DNA of 64,000 nt from Asterias amurensis (lineage: Eukaryota > Echinodermata > Asteroidea > Forcipulatida > Asteriidae). Position 1 is the stretch's first letter. Every line of letters begins with the position of its first letter. Positions 27,281-40,000 of the stretch are shown piece after piece. The notes under the pieces are model-generated. The model was given only the letters and a program-made list of their open reading frames with translations. It was not told the DNA's origin and did no database searches. The position numbers were made by a program, and so were the translations under genes. The DNA lies in the NCBI RefSeq assembly GCF_032118995.1, contig NC_092655.1, positions 11,585,917 to 11,649,916 on the forward strand, in the 5' to 3' direction.

Positions 27281-27490
27281 GATTTTGGGGGTTGATCAAA
27301 GAATTGACTAGAGTGGGATACGAACCAACGACCTCCGGATTAACGTGCCGGCGCTCTACCAACTGAGCTATCTAGTCCTATATTATTGGCGGTGTCCCTA
27401 TTTTGTCAATATCTTTGTTCGGGGGTGCCAGTCAGAAGCCATACAACCGTTAATTGACTCTAGTCAATTCTTTGTTCAACCCCCAAAATC
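27281..27490. mobile_element. TIR element containing a tRNA-like domain
   Basis: A 32-bp terminal inverted repeat (27281-27312 versus 27459-27490, one mismatch) starts GATTTTGGGGGTTGA and ends AATTGACTAGA. It encloses ~145 bp, of which the first part is a 72-nt tRNA-like cloverleaf on the minus strand. No target duplication is evident. Confidence 0.8.
27306..27377 (-). tRNA. tRNA-Asn(GTT)-like cloverleaf, probable pseudo-tRNA
   Basis: Read on the minus strand it divides exactly into 72 nt. The acceptor is GACTAGA/TCTAGTC (7 bp) and the D arm GCTC-AGTTGGTA-GAGC. The anticodon arm CCGGC-ACGTTAA-TCCGG has GTT in position. The variable loop is AGGTC, and the T arm GTTGG-TTCGTAT-CCCAC. There is one mismatch in each of the anticodon and T stems, and position 33 is C instead of U, so a working tRNA is unlikely. 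The acceptor sequence overlaps the TIR of the host element. Confidence 0.5.
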
Positions 27491-28864
27491 ATTTACAAAT
27501 TTACCCAGTCAGTTTCCCTTGTGGTTTATATTGATAAAAAAAGTAGTAATATTTGTCACAGGTCTTGTTGTAGTGAAGACCGTGCAAACTCAATATTTCA
27601 ATTGAAGAAGCAGCAGTGATTTGCAACGTCTTTATAAAAGACATACTTTGACTTTCCCAATGGTTCGAGTAGTAATATTTCCTTAGAGAATTAGTACTTC
27701 AGCGACCTGTCACGTAGAAACAATTAAAACATTTTCGGGGTGGGGAAGTATTAATATTGCTGACTTCGCCTTTTTTTTAAAGCATAAAATAAGTAACAGC
27801 TGTGTTGCACTTTAATTATAGATCTTTCTATTGTTGATAAACAAACTCACTGGTTGTCATGGACGGCCATGTAAAACATCCGATCGTGTCAACAGATGTT
27901 GTTACCATATTTCAACATTTCTGCAAACTTTCAATTTAGCAAAAGAATCATCCCATTGTTTCCAACAAATACAACACATGACCATTTCTGCATAGACTGT
28001 GTAACAATATAATAAACTGTGGCTATCTGGTTTTGCTTTGTGATGACTTTTACATTAGTTTTCCATCCTCGGTTGGCACAAGCTCGGGCTCAGTGCAATG
28101 AAAGTTGTATTAAGCAAGACTGTTCCCTAGAAAGAACAAAAAAAGTTATAAAGAGAACAAAATCTACCTGGCAAGTAGACACACTCATATGGTGGTCCCG
28201 CAAACCATTGATACCTCGCCATTCAATGCCTAAAATCCCATGTAATGCACAATCACACGGGGTGTGCAGCCATTATTTTATTGCTGACTTTACGGAAACT
28301 ATTGACTGAAATAAATCAGTGTATAGGCTATTGTTCCAGTGGTCCCAGCACCTCCTCACTATTGCGCCAAACGTTTTGTGTCACATCCACCGGATTTGCC
28401 TTATCAACATTTTTTACAAATCAACAAAAGGAATGTGAACATTACATAATAATGTCACTATTTTAAAATGGACATGTACATGTACATACATGCATTGTGT
28501 GTGTGGACAACACAAGGAACTTTTGCTTACGAAACAGGGTGACCTTTAACATTTCATAGTCTTTCTATAGCAAGCAAGATAATCTGGGGAAATTTGACAA
28601 GTGAAGAGTTGTGAAAATAACAGCTGAATAAGTTTCGATCGGGGCCTATATATGTTCATGGATGCCCCCATTATTCGTATCAAAATTAAGACAGTGAGGT
28701 CTCCATAATGTAAGATGTTATGTTTTCTTCCATTTGGACTGTTTACAAAAACGTGCATGCAGCATGTAAGTCCAGCCTACGTGGCTCTTATTGTGATGTC
28801 ACATCTTGGGATGGATCTGGATAAATGTTCATAAAGCTCTAGTCAGAGCCAAACGAGATGATGA
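27491..28864. other. Intergenic, no gene seen
   Basis: A frame at 28019-28309 begins with a hydrophobic stretch but has no ATG start and no recognisable family. Nothing else was noted. Confidence 0.45.
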
Positions 28865-29035
28865 ACAAATTTCAGTTTTAGATGTGAGAGGAAAACCACA
28901 GAGAATTATTCCAGGGAAAACCAACGCAGTCAGGTATTTAGGGACTGAAAACCCAATTCACGCAGTGCCCCCGACACATGATTCGAACCGGGGTCCCAGA
29001 TGTGGAAGCGAGGCAAGACACCACTTACACATCAA
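28865..29035 (-). mobile_element. tRNA-derived SINE-like repeat, copy 1
   Basis: On the minus strand it has a head with GGTGTCTTGCCTCGC, then CTGGGACCCCGGTTCGAATC (B-box-like), followed by a body ending near TTTTCCTCTCACATC. A colinear copy is at 43296-43465. Confidence 0.65.
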
Positions 29036-29423
29036 CTTGTCGTTTGATACAAATTCAACCATTCTAAACGAACCATCTTTCGGGAAAAAACTGTAGAAAA
29101 TGTTAAAACGAATTGTTGAATTTGAACTAATCTGCATTACCACCAACTGTAACTACACCATTGAACCTCGGTGGATAATTCAAGGTGACACGTCAAGGCT
29201 ATCCCAGGTCCAAGCACCTTGGTAGCTCCAAAACTGTTTCGAAATTCCCGTTCATGCGGAAATCTTGGCAATATCCAACCTTACCTCAACTGTTTTAATT
29301 AAATGATTTATATTTGAGCTCAAATCGTGGGAGTGTCGAAGGACACTGCATTTCAATCATTCGAATAAATAACGGAATTCATGTACACCTGGATCCAAGA
29401 CGTCAACCTAGCTGGAAAGTTAA

Positions 29424-29870
29424 AGACACTGGACAGTCACTGGACATCAGTATTCGCTTCGCATTTTTTCACATTCGCGAGAAGTACCACTGGACACCTT
29501 TGGTAAAATGTCAAAGACCAGTCTTCTCACTTAGTGTATCTCAACATTAGAATAAAATAACAAAGTGTGAAAATTTGAACTTAATTGGTTGTCGAAGTTG
29601 CGAGATAATAATGGAAGAAAAAACACCCTTGTCACACGAAGTTGTGTGCTTTCAGATGCTTGATTTCGGGACCTCAAAATCTTATTCTGAGGTCTCGAAA
29701 TCGATTTCAAATATTATAGTGGTCCAGTGGAAAATCACTTCTTTCTCGAAAACTACGTTACTTCAGAGGGAGTCATTTCTCACAATGTTTATACTATCAA
29801 CAGCTTGTTACCAAGATTGTATGGCTACCAATTATTTTTAGTAATTACCAAATACTAGTGCCCAGTGCAT
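29424..29870. mobile_element. TTAA MITE family A, reverse orientation, with internal insertion
   Basis: TTAA at 29420-29423 and 29871-29874. The left end AGACACTGG is followed by ~55 extra bases and then CACTGGACACCTTTGG again. The internal order is the reverse of 21186-21543. It contains a small GAGGTCTCGAAATC hairpin. Confidence 0.78.
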
Positions 29871-30586
29871 TTAACCAATGTTCATGATAATATGCAATGA
29901 CCTGTGCTAATGTAAGCAAATGGACGTTTGTCGAGCTATTTGTTTTGGTAGTTGTGCACTTGGCACATGTTTGCCTGTTTAGTTGGTGTGGTGGCCCTTT
30001 CAAGCCGCCCACACACCTTATAGTTTTATCTTCGGAGCGGCTCCACCGGATTCCGTTTACCCATATCAGTGTATGTTTGAGTGTATATTAAGGGCAAATC
30101 TGAATAGTATTCTTAATTAATGTCAAAGCACAATCGTTTGAGCAACATATTGTTTGTCGAAACGTCTAGTTTCGCATGGGCCATCTGTCTGGCTAAAGAA
30201 AAACCACAACAAACAATACATTCGTGACATTTTCCGGTACGTGTGCATGCTCATATTATACAAGACTAATTTAAGAAATTATCACCCAGCTTGATACCAA
30301 GACGCTCTATTGAGTTGGTGGTTAATGCGGTTCTAAAAATATGCGCCCACAATGTTTCGATTTTTTTCCAGCTGAACTCCCCCCGAAGAAACGTCAAGAA
30401 TTGTTAAAGTTTGGAATACCACAACGAGACGAGGAATGTCTGTTCCCAAACTTCTGTTCTTTGTTTGTTTAAAGTTGAATAATTTCATAGGTATTGCAGC
30501 ACGAACAGTCAAATGACCAATTTCAATCCCCTTTAATGCGATATGCGAAGAGATATATAGATAGTACATTTACTTCTAGGTTCACA

Positions 30587-30955
30587 CTAAAGACACTGGT
30601 AATAAATTGTCAAAGACCAGGCGTCTCACTTGGTATTCGCAACATATGCATAAAATAACAAACCAGTGAAAATTTGAGATCATTTGGTCGTCAAAGTTGC
30701 GAGATTATAATTGAAGAAAAAACGCATTTGTTGCACAAATTGTGTGCTTTTAGATGCTTGATTTCGAGACCTCAAAATCAAATTCTGAGGTATATCAAAT
30801 TCAAATACTTTAGTGAGAAATTGCTTCTTTCTCGAAAACTACGTTATTGCAGAGGGAGCTGTTTCTCACAATGTTTTAAAATTGCAGAGGGAGCTGTTTC
30901 TCACAATGTTTTATACTATCAACAGCTCTCCATTACTCGTAACCAAGTATAATCT
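30587..30955. mobile_element. TTAA MITE family A, degraded
   Basis: AAGACACTGGTAATAAATTG at the left and the family interior (AATTGAAGAAAAAACGCATT, GCAGAGGGAGCTGTTTCTCA). A 47-bp segment is duplicated at about 30840-30920. The right terminal repeat is not preserved. Confidence 0.72.
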
Positions 30956-32553
30956 AAATGGTTTTCTGCTAAAGTGAATGAGGAAACAGCCATTCACATA
31001 TGGTTCATAAAGCTTCATAGATGTGACATGCTATTTTGACCGATAACCTTAGCAATTGTCTTTAGCAGCCTTTCGTGCTAATGAAATTGAACCGAGCAGG
31101 TCAGCGCAATGAAGGCAACAGCGGACCCAGCGTCCGACCTTGCCCACGGGACCGCAACCCGTAGTTTTTTTTTCTCTCTCCCCGTCGCTCCAGTCTCAAA
31201 TTCACGATTACTGGTGTCGGGGGGGGGTAGTCTCAACCTAACAGAAAACGTGGGCTACGTGATGGAAACTGCCTACCTTTAACTTAACTAGAACCAATAA
31301 TGACGTCTCGAGTTTGGAGGTCAATGGAACACAGATGTCGAAGGAAATTTGGTGGTGGTCGTGGGAAGAATTTCTGGAAATACTATATTGAGAGACAAAC
31401 ATTATTATGTCATTATATATTGTAAATTGTAAATACGGATGGATGATTGCGTCAGATTGCTAAGTATGAACATAGTATAAACGCTTACCACTCAGCAGGA
31501 CTATCAAAATCCAACAGCGTGTTTTGTTTGATTCTGTTGGGCTAAAGACTATAGCTCAGATTCCGACAGATTTTGGTGTTTGAATTTTGGTAGATGGGGT
31601 CGGATCCTATAGTCAACCAATCAACGGAGTTCTGTTTAAAGGGTCGGTTTTATGGAAGATAATACGAATGGTTCAAAGAATCCGTGCACTAAGTTTAAGC
31701 TTACAGAGACTTCTGCTGACAGTCTTTCAAATAAAGTTTTTCCTTTACAATGACATGAAGTTTACGCGGCCGTTCTAGCCTAATGTATGGGTATGTTTCT
31801 AAATTTGAAGAGGGTGAGAAACTTCAAATATTTCGGGCACGCTAGTCCTCTGTCTTGCTTACAGGCTTGGGGTCTTCTTTCAGAGATAAAGTCTGACAAT
31901 TTTACTCAAGTTTCGTCAGGGCTTTGTGAAATCGAGCACTGTGTGCTTTCATTTTGGACGGCCCTATCTTAAACAATCAACGATAAACCTGCCGAAGAAA
32001 AGGTTTAAAGAGAAAAACGAAAGGCAGTTGTCAGCAAAATCAGTAATTGATTTCAAGAGGATGGGAGACGTTAGCATATTTTGAGTATTTAAAAAAAATA
32101 TGATTACCATGATCGGGATCTTAGTCTGGTGCACTTATAAGACAATTTCCTCCAAAAAACAAAATATTGGCATTACGAGCCCGGTGGGACCACGAGATCA
32201 AAATAAGAAAAACCTCCGGCATAAAAAGGGAAGTATTGTACGTCAATGATGTTTCCCAGATGGGTAATTTTATTGTAAGTGATTTATAACGACTAAGCAC
32301 TCAAAGGCATATCCAACCTTGATCTTCCATGACCTGATTCCATTATACACCAAGCGCTATAGCGTATGTAAGTTTAAGAGTCTTCTAGAAAGTGGTCTAG
32401 AGGTAAATAGTGCAGGACGAATTTGATTCGCACGGAGTTTTGTATAGTTTGGGGTTTACTCATTTGTTTCCAAGCACACAGTATTTAATACAAACATCAA
32501 CCACCATTTTGTATGGATGGCCTTTAATTGATTAAGGTCCCTTGTCAAAATAG
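30956..32553. other. Intergenic upstream of LOXL, no gene seen
   Basis: Short frames only; no convincing coding similarity or long repeat. Confidence 0.45.
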
Positions 32554-32910
32554 AATGTCCACAGATTTACATTAAACTTACAGGGTTTGAAGAAAATGAT
32601 AGTGGAAAGCTTCCCTTCAAATATTATTTACTGAGGCTCTGTAGTTTTTGAGAAACGAGTAAAACAAGTCACAAAATAATTTTCGCCTCAGTGAGATGAA
32701 AATTATTTTAGGATGTAAAATCACAATAACCAATTATGGTATCATAGCATAACTGTTTAATACGTTTTTACATGCTAAAACTGAGACGAAAATTAATTGT
32801 TTTACTCATTTCTCAAAAACTACAGCACCTCAATAGGTAAAATTTCAAGGGAGGCTTTCTACTATCAAAGTATTCAAACTGTGTGCGTTTAATGTAAATC
32901 TGTGGACATT
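32554..32910. mobile_element. Long-hairpin MITE (ends AATGTCCACAGATTTACAT)
   Basis: AATGTCCACAGATTTACATT at the left is mirrored by AATGTAAATCTGTGGACATT at the right. The arms (~140 bp, imperfect) include CTACAG/CTGTAG-TTTTTGAGAAA and AAAATTATTTT blocks. The interior resembles TTAA family B (GTTTTTGAGAAA), so it may be a rearranged relative. Confidence 0.75.
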
Positions 32911-33752
32911 GTGTTTTTTTGTTGGGGAAAAGTACACTATATAGACCCTTTTATGGGTGTCACAACATTACATAACAAGTTGGCAGTCAAATGCCCTTTA
33001 AATAAAACATTTAAAACCCTATGCTTCAAAATGGGAAGGCATTCGTGTGATAACAACTCTTTAAACTATGGCGATACAAACTTACTTGGTTATAGGAGTA
33101 CAGCATCATGAAAATCATTTCACTTCGAAGTACTTTTGTGGAAAACGATATCAGTTTGTATGCCCCAACATTTGAACCAGAGAAGTTACTGTCAGATACA
33201 TTTCTCATAATTTTGTGTGTTCCAATTGCGGGTTATTCTTCCTATGTGAACATAACCGCTCCGGATTTCCGGCAAAACCAAAGGTAATTCTCTTTAGTTG
33301 AAAAGGGTGTACTTTTCCCTGTGGTAGCACCACATTATGGTAGGCAGTTTAATAGAATAATTGCCTTTAAATGGTACAGTTATACTGTTGTTCTTTCGCA
33401 TGGAAGGCCACATGTACTTTTACCAACCACTTGTTGGCGAACTTGCGGCTCTAATGTCGCACACAAAGGTACATTTGTTAGAAAAGAACATCCTCATCAC
33501 ACTGCATGATGATCGTGTACACAATCACCCAGATGGAAATCCGCTACAAAAACATGCCAGTTAGCTCAACTTATCCCTGTGACATTTCTTCACCCCTGTA
33601 GACGCGATCATAGATTATAATATGGAAGTAGAACTATTAACCCCAATAATTCACTGTCACACCCCAAACTCCGTCATAATTACTTTACTAGCATCCAACC
33701 ATTTGAAAACTTCTTCTTCAGATAAAGGCATCCCTACACCTCGTCCTCAAGA

Positions 33753-34047
33753 ATGCCTTCTCTCTCAGACTACGTCACGTCACATTTTGTGTGTCTGTCT
33801 GTCGCCCTCATCGTTGTGTCGTCCTCAGTTATCGTCACCGAGGATCCTCCTCCAAAGATTGCCCGCCTAGTTGGAGGGCAACATCCCTGGGAAGGGAGAC
33901 TAGAGGTATACAATAAGAAACGTAAGGAGTACGGTACGGTGTGTGATGATGGATGGCACATGAACGCGTCGCAGGTTGCATGCCGGATGCTCGGATACGC
34001 AGAAGCTCTCAACTTTCATTATGGCAATGTATTTGGTGCTGGATCAG
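33753..34047 (+). CDS. LOXL2/3/4: LOXL exon 1 (signal peptide, start of SRCR1)
   Basis: ATG followed by the hydrophobic [17 protein letters not shown], then [17 protein letters not shown] and [20 protein letters not shown]. Donor TCAG|gtaagg. Confidence 0.92.
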
Positions 34048-37000
34048 GTAAGGCACAACTTTGAAAATGATTTCGGGTGAACATAATGCAGAAACTGATC
34101 ATGTAGTACTTATTGTTGTTTCTAAACAATGGTAGGTCCCACACCAAGCGTCCCGAAGTATCCTTTTTGATAGCCTGAACATCTGACGTCACACTTCGAG
34201 GCCTGTAGATTACGTCAGAGCCCTCCTGAATCCACCTTTTAACCGCGCATCATTTTACATGGCATTCGTGGTTCAGGAGATTCGCAGTTAAATTTGACTT
34301 CGGATGATGGGTGTACATTATAGGCCATGTGTGAGGTCAGGGTACCAGTCTACCCTATTGATTCCATATTTTTAATCCCATCTCCTCACAGGTAAAGTAT
34401 TACTGGATGATGTAAGGTGTACGGGGAACGAGACCACCCTCTTTCAATGCAAGCGCGCCAAGATGGGCAAAAGTGACTGTCATCACAGCGAAGACATTGG
34501 CCTGACTTGTAGCAATGACACCATAGGGGAGAGAATGGAGGCACGAAGGGCCGCCGTAAGTATTCGTAGGATGAAGAAAGTAAGTAGATTGCAACCTTTA
34601 ACAAAACGGCGGGAATTTGGATCCTGGTTCCGCATGCGCTCTTCTGGAACTTGACAGTAAATAAGTAGGCGAAATTTCCATTTACAGAATGTGGGTTGTG
34701 CTTGGAGGACGAGTTACAAATCGTCCTCTTTTAGATGTTCCGAAATCTTGTACAAACTAGAGGTGTTAAAGAATATTGTTGTTTTACCCATAATAATACT
34801 CCGATGTGTGCTTACTCAGTACTTTCCCAAGCTCTGTAAAAAATCACAGTCATATAGCCTGGTAGGATTTGAACCCAAGACCTTTGCAATTCAATAGCAG
34901 TGCCTTTCAACTATACAAATTTACTCATCTTGTCCTTAAACGGCACTGTTTCTGCAATAATGTCGTTCGATTTTTGAATAACTTCCAAATACTTGCTTTT
35001 TCCATCAACCATTACTGATAACTTCGGCTGTTTTTTATTATATAGTTATACCCGTTTCCTACGCAGCATGATAACCAATGCATGGCCAAGTTTGTCCTGT
35101 TCAAACTGTATTAGACCAGTACCAATTCATGTCTAACAATAATTGTTGTTTTCCAACCCCAGTTATTTGTTGTCTCTTTTGGTTTCCTCACAAGTTATGC
35201 ATCAAATTCTCTCCCGTTTCTAAGGGCTTCATATACTTCTGGAAATCAGTACCATTAATTTGTATCCGATCGTCATGTAAGAGAAACAATTTGAAGTAAC
35301 TGTAATTCATTGAACTCCATTGAACATAACGTTTGAAAAAGTTGAAACTGTTACAACATGATCGGAGTTTTTCCATCTACGTTTTGGCGTAGGTTTTTGG
35401 CGTGAATATTGACTCAAATGTAGTTCACTGAGGTTATTTTGTTGGCATAACACAATCATAATATGTCTTGAACGACGTTTTTGAGTCTGTCCGGCTGATG
35501 TTGAAGTAAACAATTTTTTAAAGACAAGTAAAAAGTATAATATCAAAGTCAACTGGTTGTAGAATGCTCTTAGATTTGTCCAACTTTAACAACCAAAATA
35601 TGACTTGTTTTTCCCGAAAAGAATTAGTGATGCAAACTCCACTTTTGAGGGATTGTAACTATGAAGCCCAATTACAAATACCTTCAAAACCCTGAACGAG
35701 GAACCAACTTCTAGCCGTTAACACAATAATAATAAAGTATGCAGGGTGTTTCAATTATGTTATTATGATCGACATGAACCATTTTCTCTGAAATTGATCA
35801 TAGAGTAAAAAAAAGAAAAATGTTGTTCGACATGAGTAATATAATGATTCGACATGAGCCATTAGAAGACCATTATGGTTTTTCGTGTATAAGTGGTCCA
35901 GAAATGTTGTCGAAAATCATGTCATTGGTGTGAGTAATGCACTGTGTCAAAATTGGCAAGTGTAAAAAAAAATGGCGTAATGTTGGGCTCCCTTGGTGGA
36001 GGCAGGAGTGCGTTGAGACACCCTGTATATGCTACTTGGTGGATTTACAATACAGAGCGCCACTAAAAGTGTGTCAGTGTATAAGGCGGTGTTCTGCACA
36101 GCCTTTCCAGCAAAGAAACAAAGTTAAGTTTTAAAAAATAAGTTTATTGCTTTACTCTTCATCTTCTGTCAAACACCCGGTGGCGCCCTTTATTGTAAAT
36201 CCAAACTATTTAATCTTATTGAGTGTGCAATTATTTAGAAGCTTATTGACTGGCATCATTAATAAATTAAAGCGAACGATACGTAACAGCGTGGGGGTTT
36301 TCTTTGAGTGAAAACGAAGTTAAACAGTGGTAATCTGTTCGTGTATCAATGTTTTAAACACCAACAGTAATACAGCCTTTACAATCTGCTTTTTGAAAGT
36401 GTGACGTCATTCTACTGTAAGCCATGCTTGTCAACTTCACACAAATCACTGATGATCACCAGAAGCCCATATGAGCTTTATTGGGCTTGTTTTTCTGTGA
36501 CGATTTATGCAAGAAACGTTTGGACAAACTATTTTTAGAGGTCTTCTCAGAAATAACGGTTTCAGTCATAAGTGAAGCCTCTGAACGATGGAATGGGAGG
36601 TAAAATTAAACACACATTATGCAAGCTTTTGGGCGGAAAGACCCGACTCGCGTGTGGTTGCACCAGATACACGCGTGTGACGTAATGACTTGAACAAGAT
36701 TTAATAGGCCCAAGTTTCGTGGTTATTCGAGCTCAGCGAAAAAAAATGGCCAGTATCCCTTATGGAATTGAGATGCCAATTTTCTCCAAGGAGGTCGCAA
36801 CGTGCAGTTGATTTGGGTCGTCAACAGCCCAAATCAGTCATATTATTGTGTGACCCTCACTTTAGAAGTGGCCTGTCTGGCCCGTTTTAGGCGATATCTA
36901 GTTTAAAAAAACGAGGCCCATTTTTCCTATCATTCACGTCTTCCATGGATCTTCGCATGCTGGTCCCCCCTTTTCATAACAGCCTAGTTTTCACCAAGTC

Positions 37001-40000
37001 GTACTCTTCAAACTCCTATTTTAGGATAGGAAAAAAATCCGGGTACGACTGAGAGGTCGTTCAACCCTGCAGCCCATCTCAGAGGGCGTGGTCGAGATGT
37101 TCTACAAGGGGAAGTGGCGAACTGCCTGTGCGGACGGATGGGACATTCATGACGCCACAGTGGTATGCGGACGTCTTGGGTACAAACAAGCACTGCCTCT
37201 GAGTAGCCGTTACGTGGAAGAGTAAGTCCAAGTATTATTATCGGTACAAACGAAAAAAGGCTAGGTTACTATTAGATCACTAAATTGGTCCCCTGTCTTT
37301 TTCCGCAATGACAACGACAGGTATTGATTTGGTACATGTACGTCGGACTTGACTGCGAATCTCCAGGACCATGAAGGCCATTATTGAGTTAATGCGAGGT
37401 CAAATGTGATTATGGACGTAGGCTCAAGTCAGATCTCTGGCGTAATTCAGGAGCCTCGAAGTGTGACGTCAGTTATTTAGGCTAATGAGAGGATAACAGT
37501 CTGAAATCTCATATCATTTTAATCATGCAGTCAAACTATAATTGAAACCAGCTAGACACACCATAAAGGAAATGTCGTAATTCGGCTCTGTTCGCAAAAA
37601 CATCGTATCATTTTTGAGGGTATCTAAAGCAATCGTATGACCGTCGGTGGAGTTTCAGGCAGCAACGTTGTTAACGGGTGGCAAATCTTTGGCATACCAA
37701 CAAATTGCAGAAAGACCTTGCGAAGGTCCATTTTCGTGTCGAGTTCATAGGTTCATTTTGCCCTTCGAAGGCCATCGTGAGGGCATCTTGTCAACGAAAA
37801 GAGTTATCCCTATAGGAAAAGTACACAATCAAGTTGCTTTCGTGCATCTTCGTGTGGTTCGAGTGGCATCGTGTTAGTTTCTGGTAGTCCTACTTGCATC
37901 GACTGTTGATTGGCTGTTCACCAAGTTCGGGGTAATCTTCGCGCGAAAGTCACAACTCCATGTTCGTACGGCCGCCTGGTGTCAAATTCGGGAGAGTTAC
38001 AGATGCCCATAAATCTTAAACAGTTGCCGGTTTTAAAGATGTCTCGTCATACCCTTTTAGAACTGCATTTAGAAAGCTATAACCACTTGATATTCCCGAG
38101 GTTTTTTTTCACTTTCCAATCACAGTGATGAACTGCAGCGTCGCAAGAGCATGAAGTTCACCAACTTCGGCTGCGTTGGATCAGAGGTTTTGATCGGTTC
38201 GTGTCCGTTCGACGACCTGGAGAGCTTCACCCTCTGCGAGTCCGAGGCCGTCGCCCACGTCCGATGCCACCGGGGGAGCTTCGTCATCGACACACCCTAT
38301 GAAGACGACGTCGACGTGGAGGAGTTAGACCGTGAGTTGGAGGCAAAGCTTGATGGTGTTGCTGCTGCTGATGAGAATGAGAAGAACGAGACTATGGAAG
38401 CTGAGGTTGTTGATGAGGCTGCCGAGGTTGTTGAGGATGGGACTTCTTCTAATACCACCGAGACTGAGGAGGGAACAGAGGAGCCGCAGGTCTTCAACAA
38501 ACTCGGTAAAGAGGCATTGAGGACGAGTAAAAAGGCACGACGAACGTATTCCAAGGTAAAAATAGCAATTTGTTCTGAAGTGTTCCCTTGACGAGGTGGT
38601 TTTCTCAACCGAGTATCGTTTTGATGGTACTTGGACTCGTACTTTAGGAACATAACAGAATTGGTTTTGCTAACAAAGCAGTTGCTGGCAGTGTAAGCAC
38701 TTTATGTAATCCACCATATACATAAACTGACAAACCTGTAGAAGTTTGAGATCGATCGGCCATCTGGGACACGAGAGAATAGTGAATAACCGATCACAAA
38801 TTTTGCACTGCATCGACACCAAAACAAAAATGAATAAAACGCTAACTGTGAGCGATAAACTCCAAACGAGAAATTCGATTATTTATTTCTCATCAATAAT
38901 ATGAAATTTCAGACAGATTGAAAGGGACGTTTTCTACTATCATCATATCATTAGATGTAAGTTATATGTAAATCTGTTTCTTACCAATTCTGTAACGTTC
39001 CTTTATTAAAAAAATTCTTGTACTCGAAGTCAATACCAAATAATCAACTGAAAGTTATTCTAAACTTGACAAAGTCATGAACCAGATAATCATCGTAAAA
39101 AAAATTGAAGACTATGGATTTTAGCACTCCCGTTAGACTTTCCTTTTTCGCTGTCCTGTGTTATTCACGATGAAAAAATAATATTCAGCTAGCAATCGTT
39201 AGACGATTTCATGATACATTTTCAAGAGTTGTTGTTATTTGTTTTCATAGCATGGGCGAAAACGTCCCAGGCCCAACATCCGCCTGAGAGCCGGAGGAAA
39301 CTTTGGAGAGGGAAGAGTAGAAGTGTACATCAAGGGAATATGGGGAACTATCTGCAGCGAGTCTTGGGACTTGACTGATGCCAGCGTTGCTTGTAAACAG
39401 CTCGGCTTCGGGGCAGCAAAGGAAATCGTCCCCAATTCCGGATTTGGACAAGGTATGTTAAGCAGGTTCACATTTAACTGCATTTTTGTAAGATTGTGTT
39501 ATTTTATCAACTTTTGAACTTAAAAATTAACCAGACAAGATAAGTGTAGGACAAGGCCAATAGCTAACAAGTTACTAATAAGTTAATGAATATGAGTCAA
39601 TGTAAGTTAAGTTTTTAACAGCGAAATATAGAAAGGGTGGTGATTTCAGCGAATCCTGTAAGTTATTACAGTATGAGACCCTTAATAGCCAGGCCCAATT
39701 TGGTGCCAAGACAGTGAAGTTTTATTGTGGTCTTTTGAAACAGATTGGTGTACACTAAAAGAACACCAGAGCTCTTGTATTGGTTCACTTTTGGTGTACA
39801 TTGGAAACACCCATGCCTCGATGAACAACACTATTCTAGGCAAAATAATATAATAATCAAGTCTTGTTACTTTTATGGCTTGCAGGGGTGGGCCCGATCT
39901 GGCTGTGGAAGATGCAATGCAGAGGTCATGAGAGGAGTCTGACCGCATGCAACCATGGGTACTACAACAGCAGCAGCTGCACCCATTCTCTTGATGCTGG

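Noticed and set aside
28019..28309. Short frame with a hydrophobic start resembling a secreted peptide
   Set aside because: It begins at GTG rather than ATG, has no splice-supported continuation and no recognisable family.
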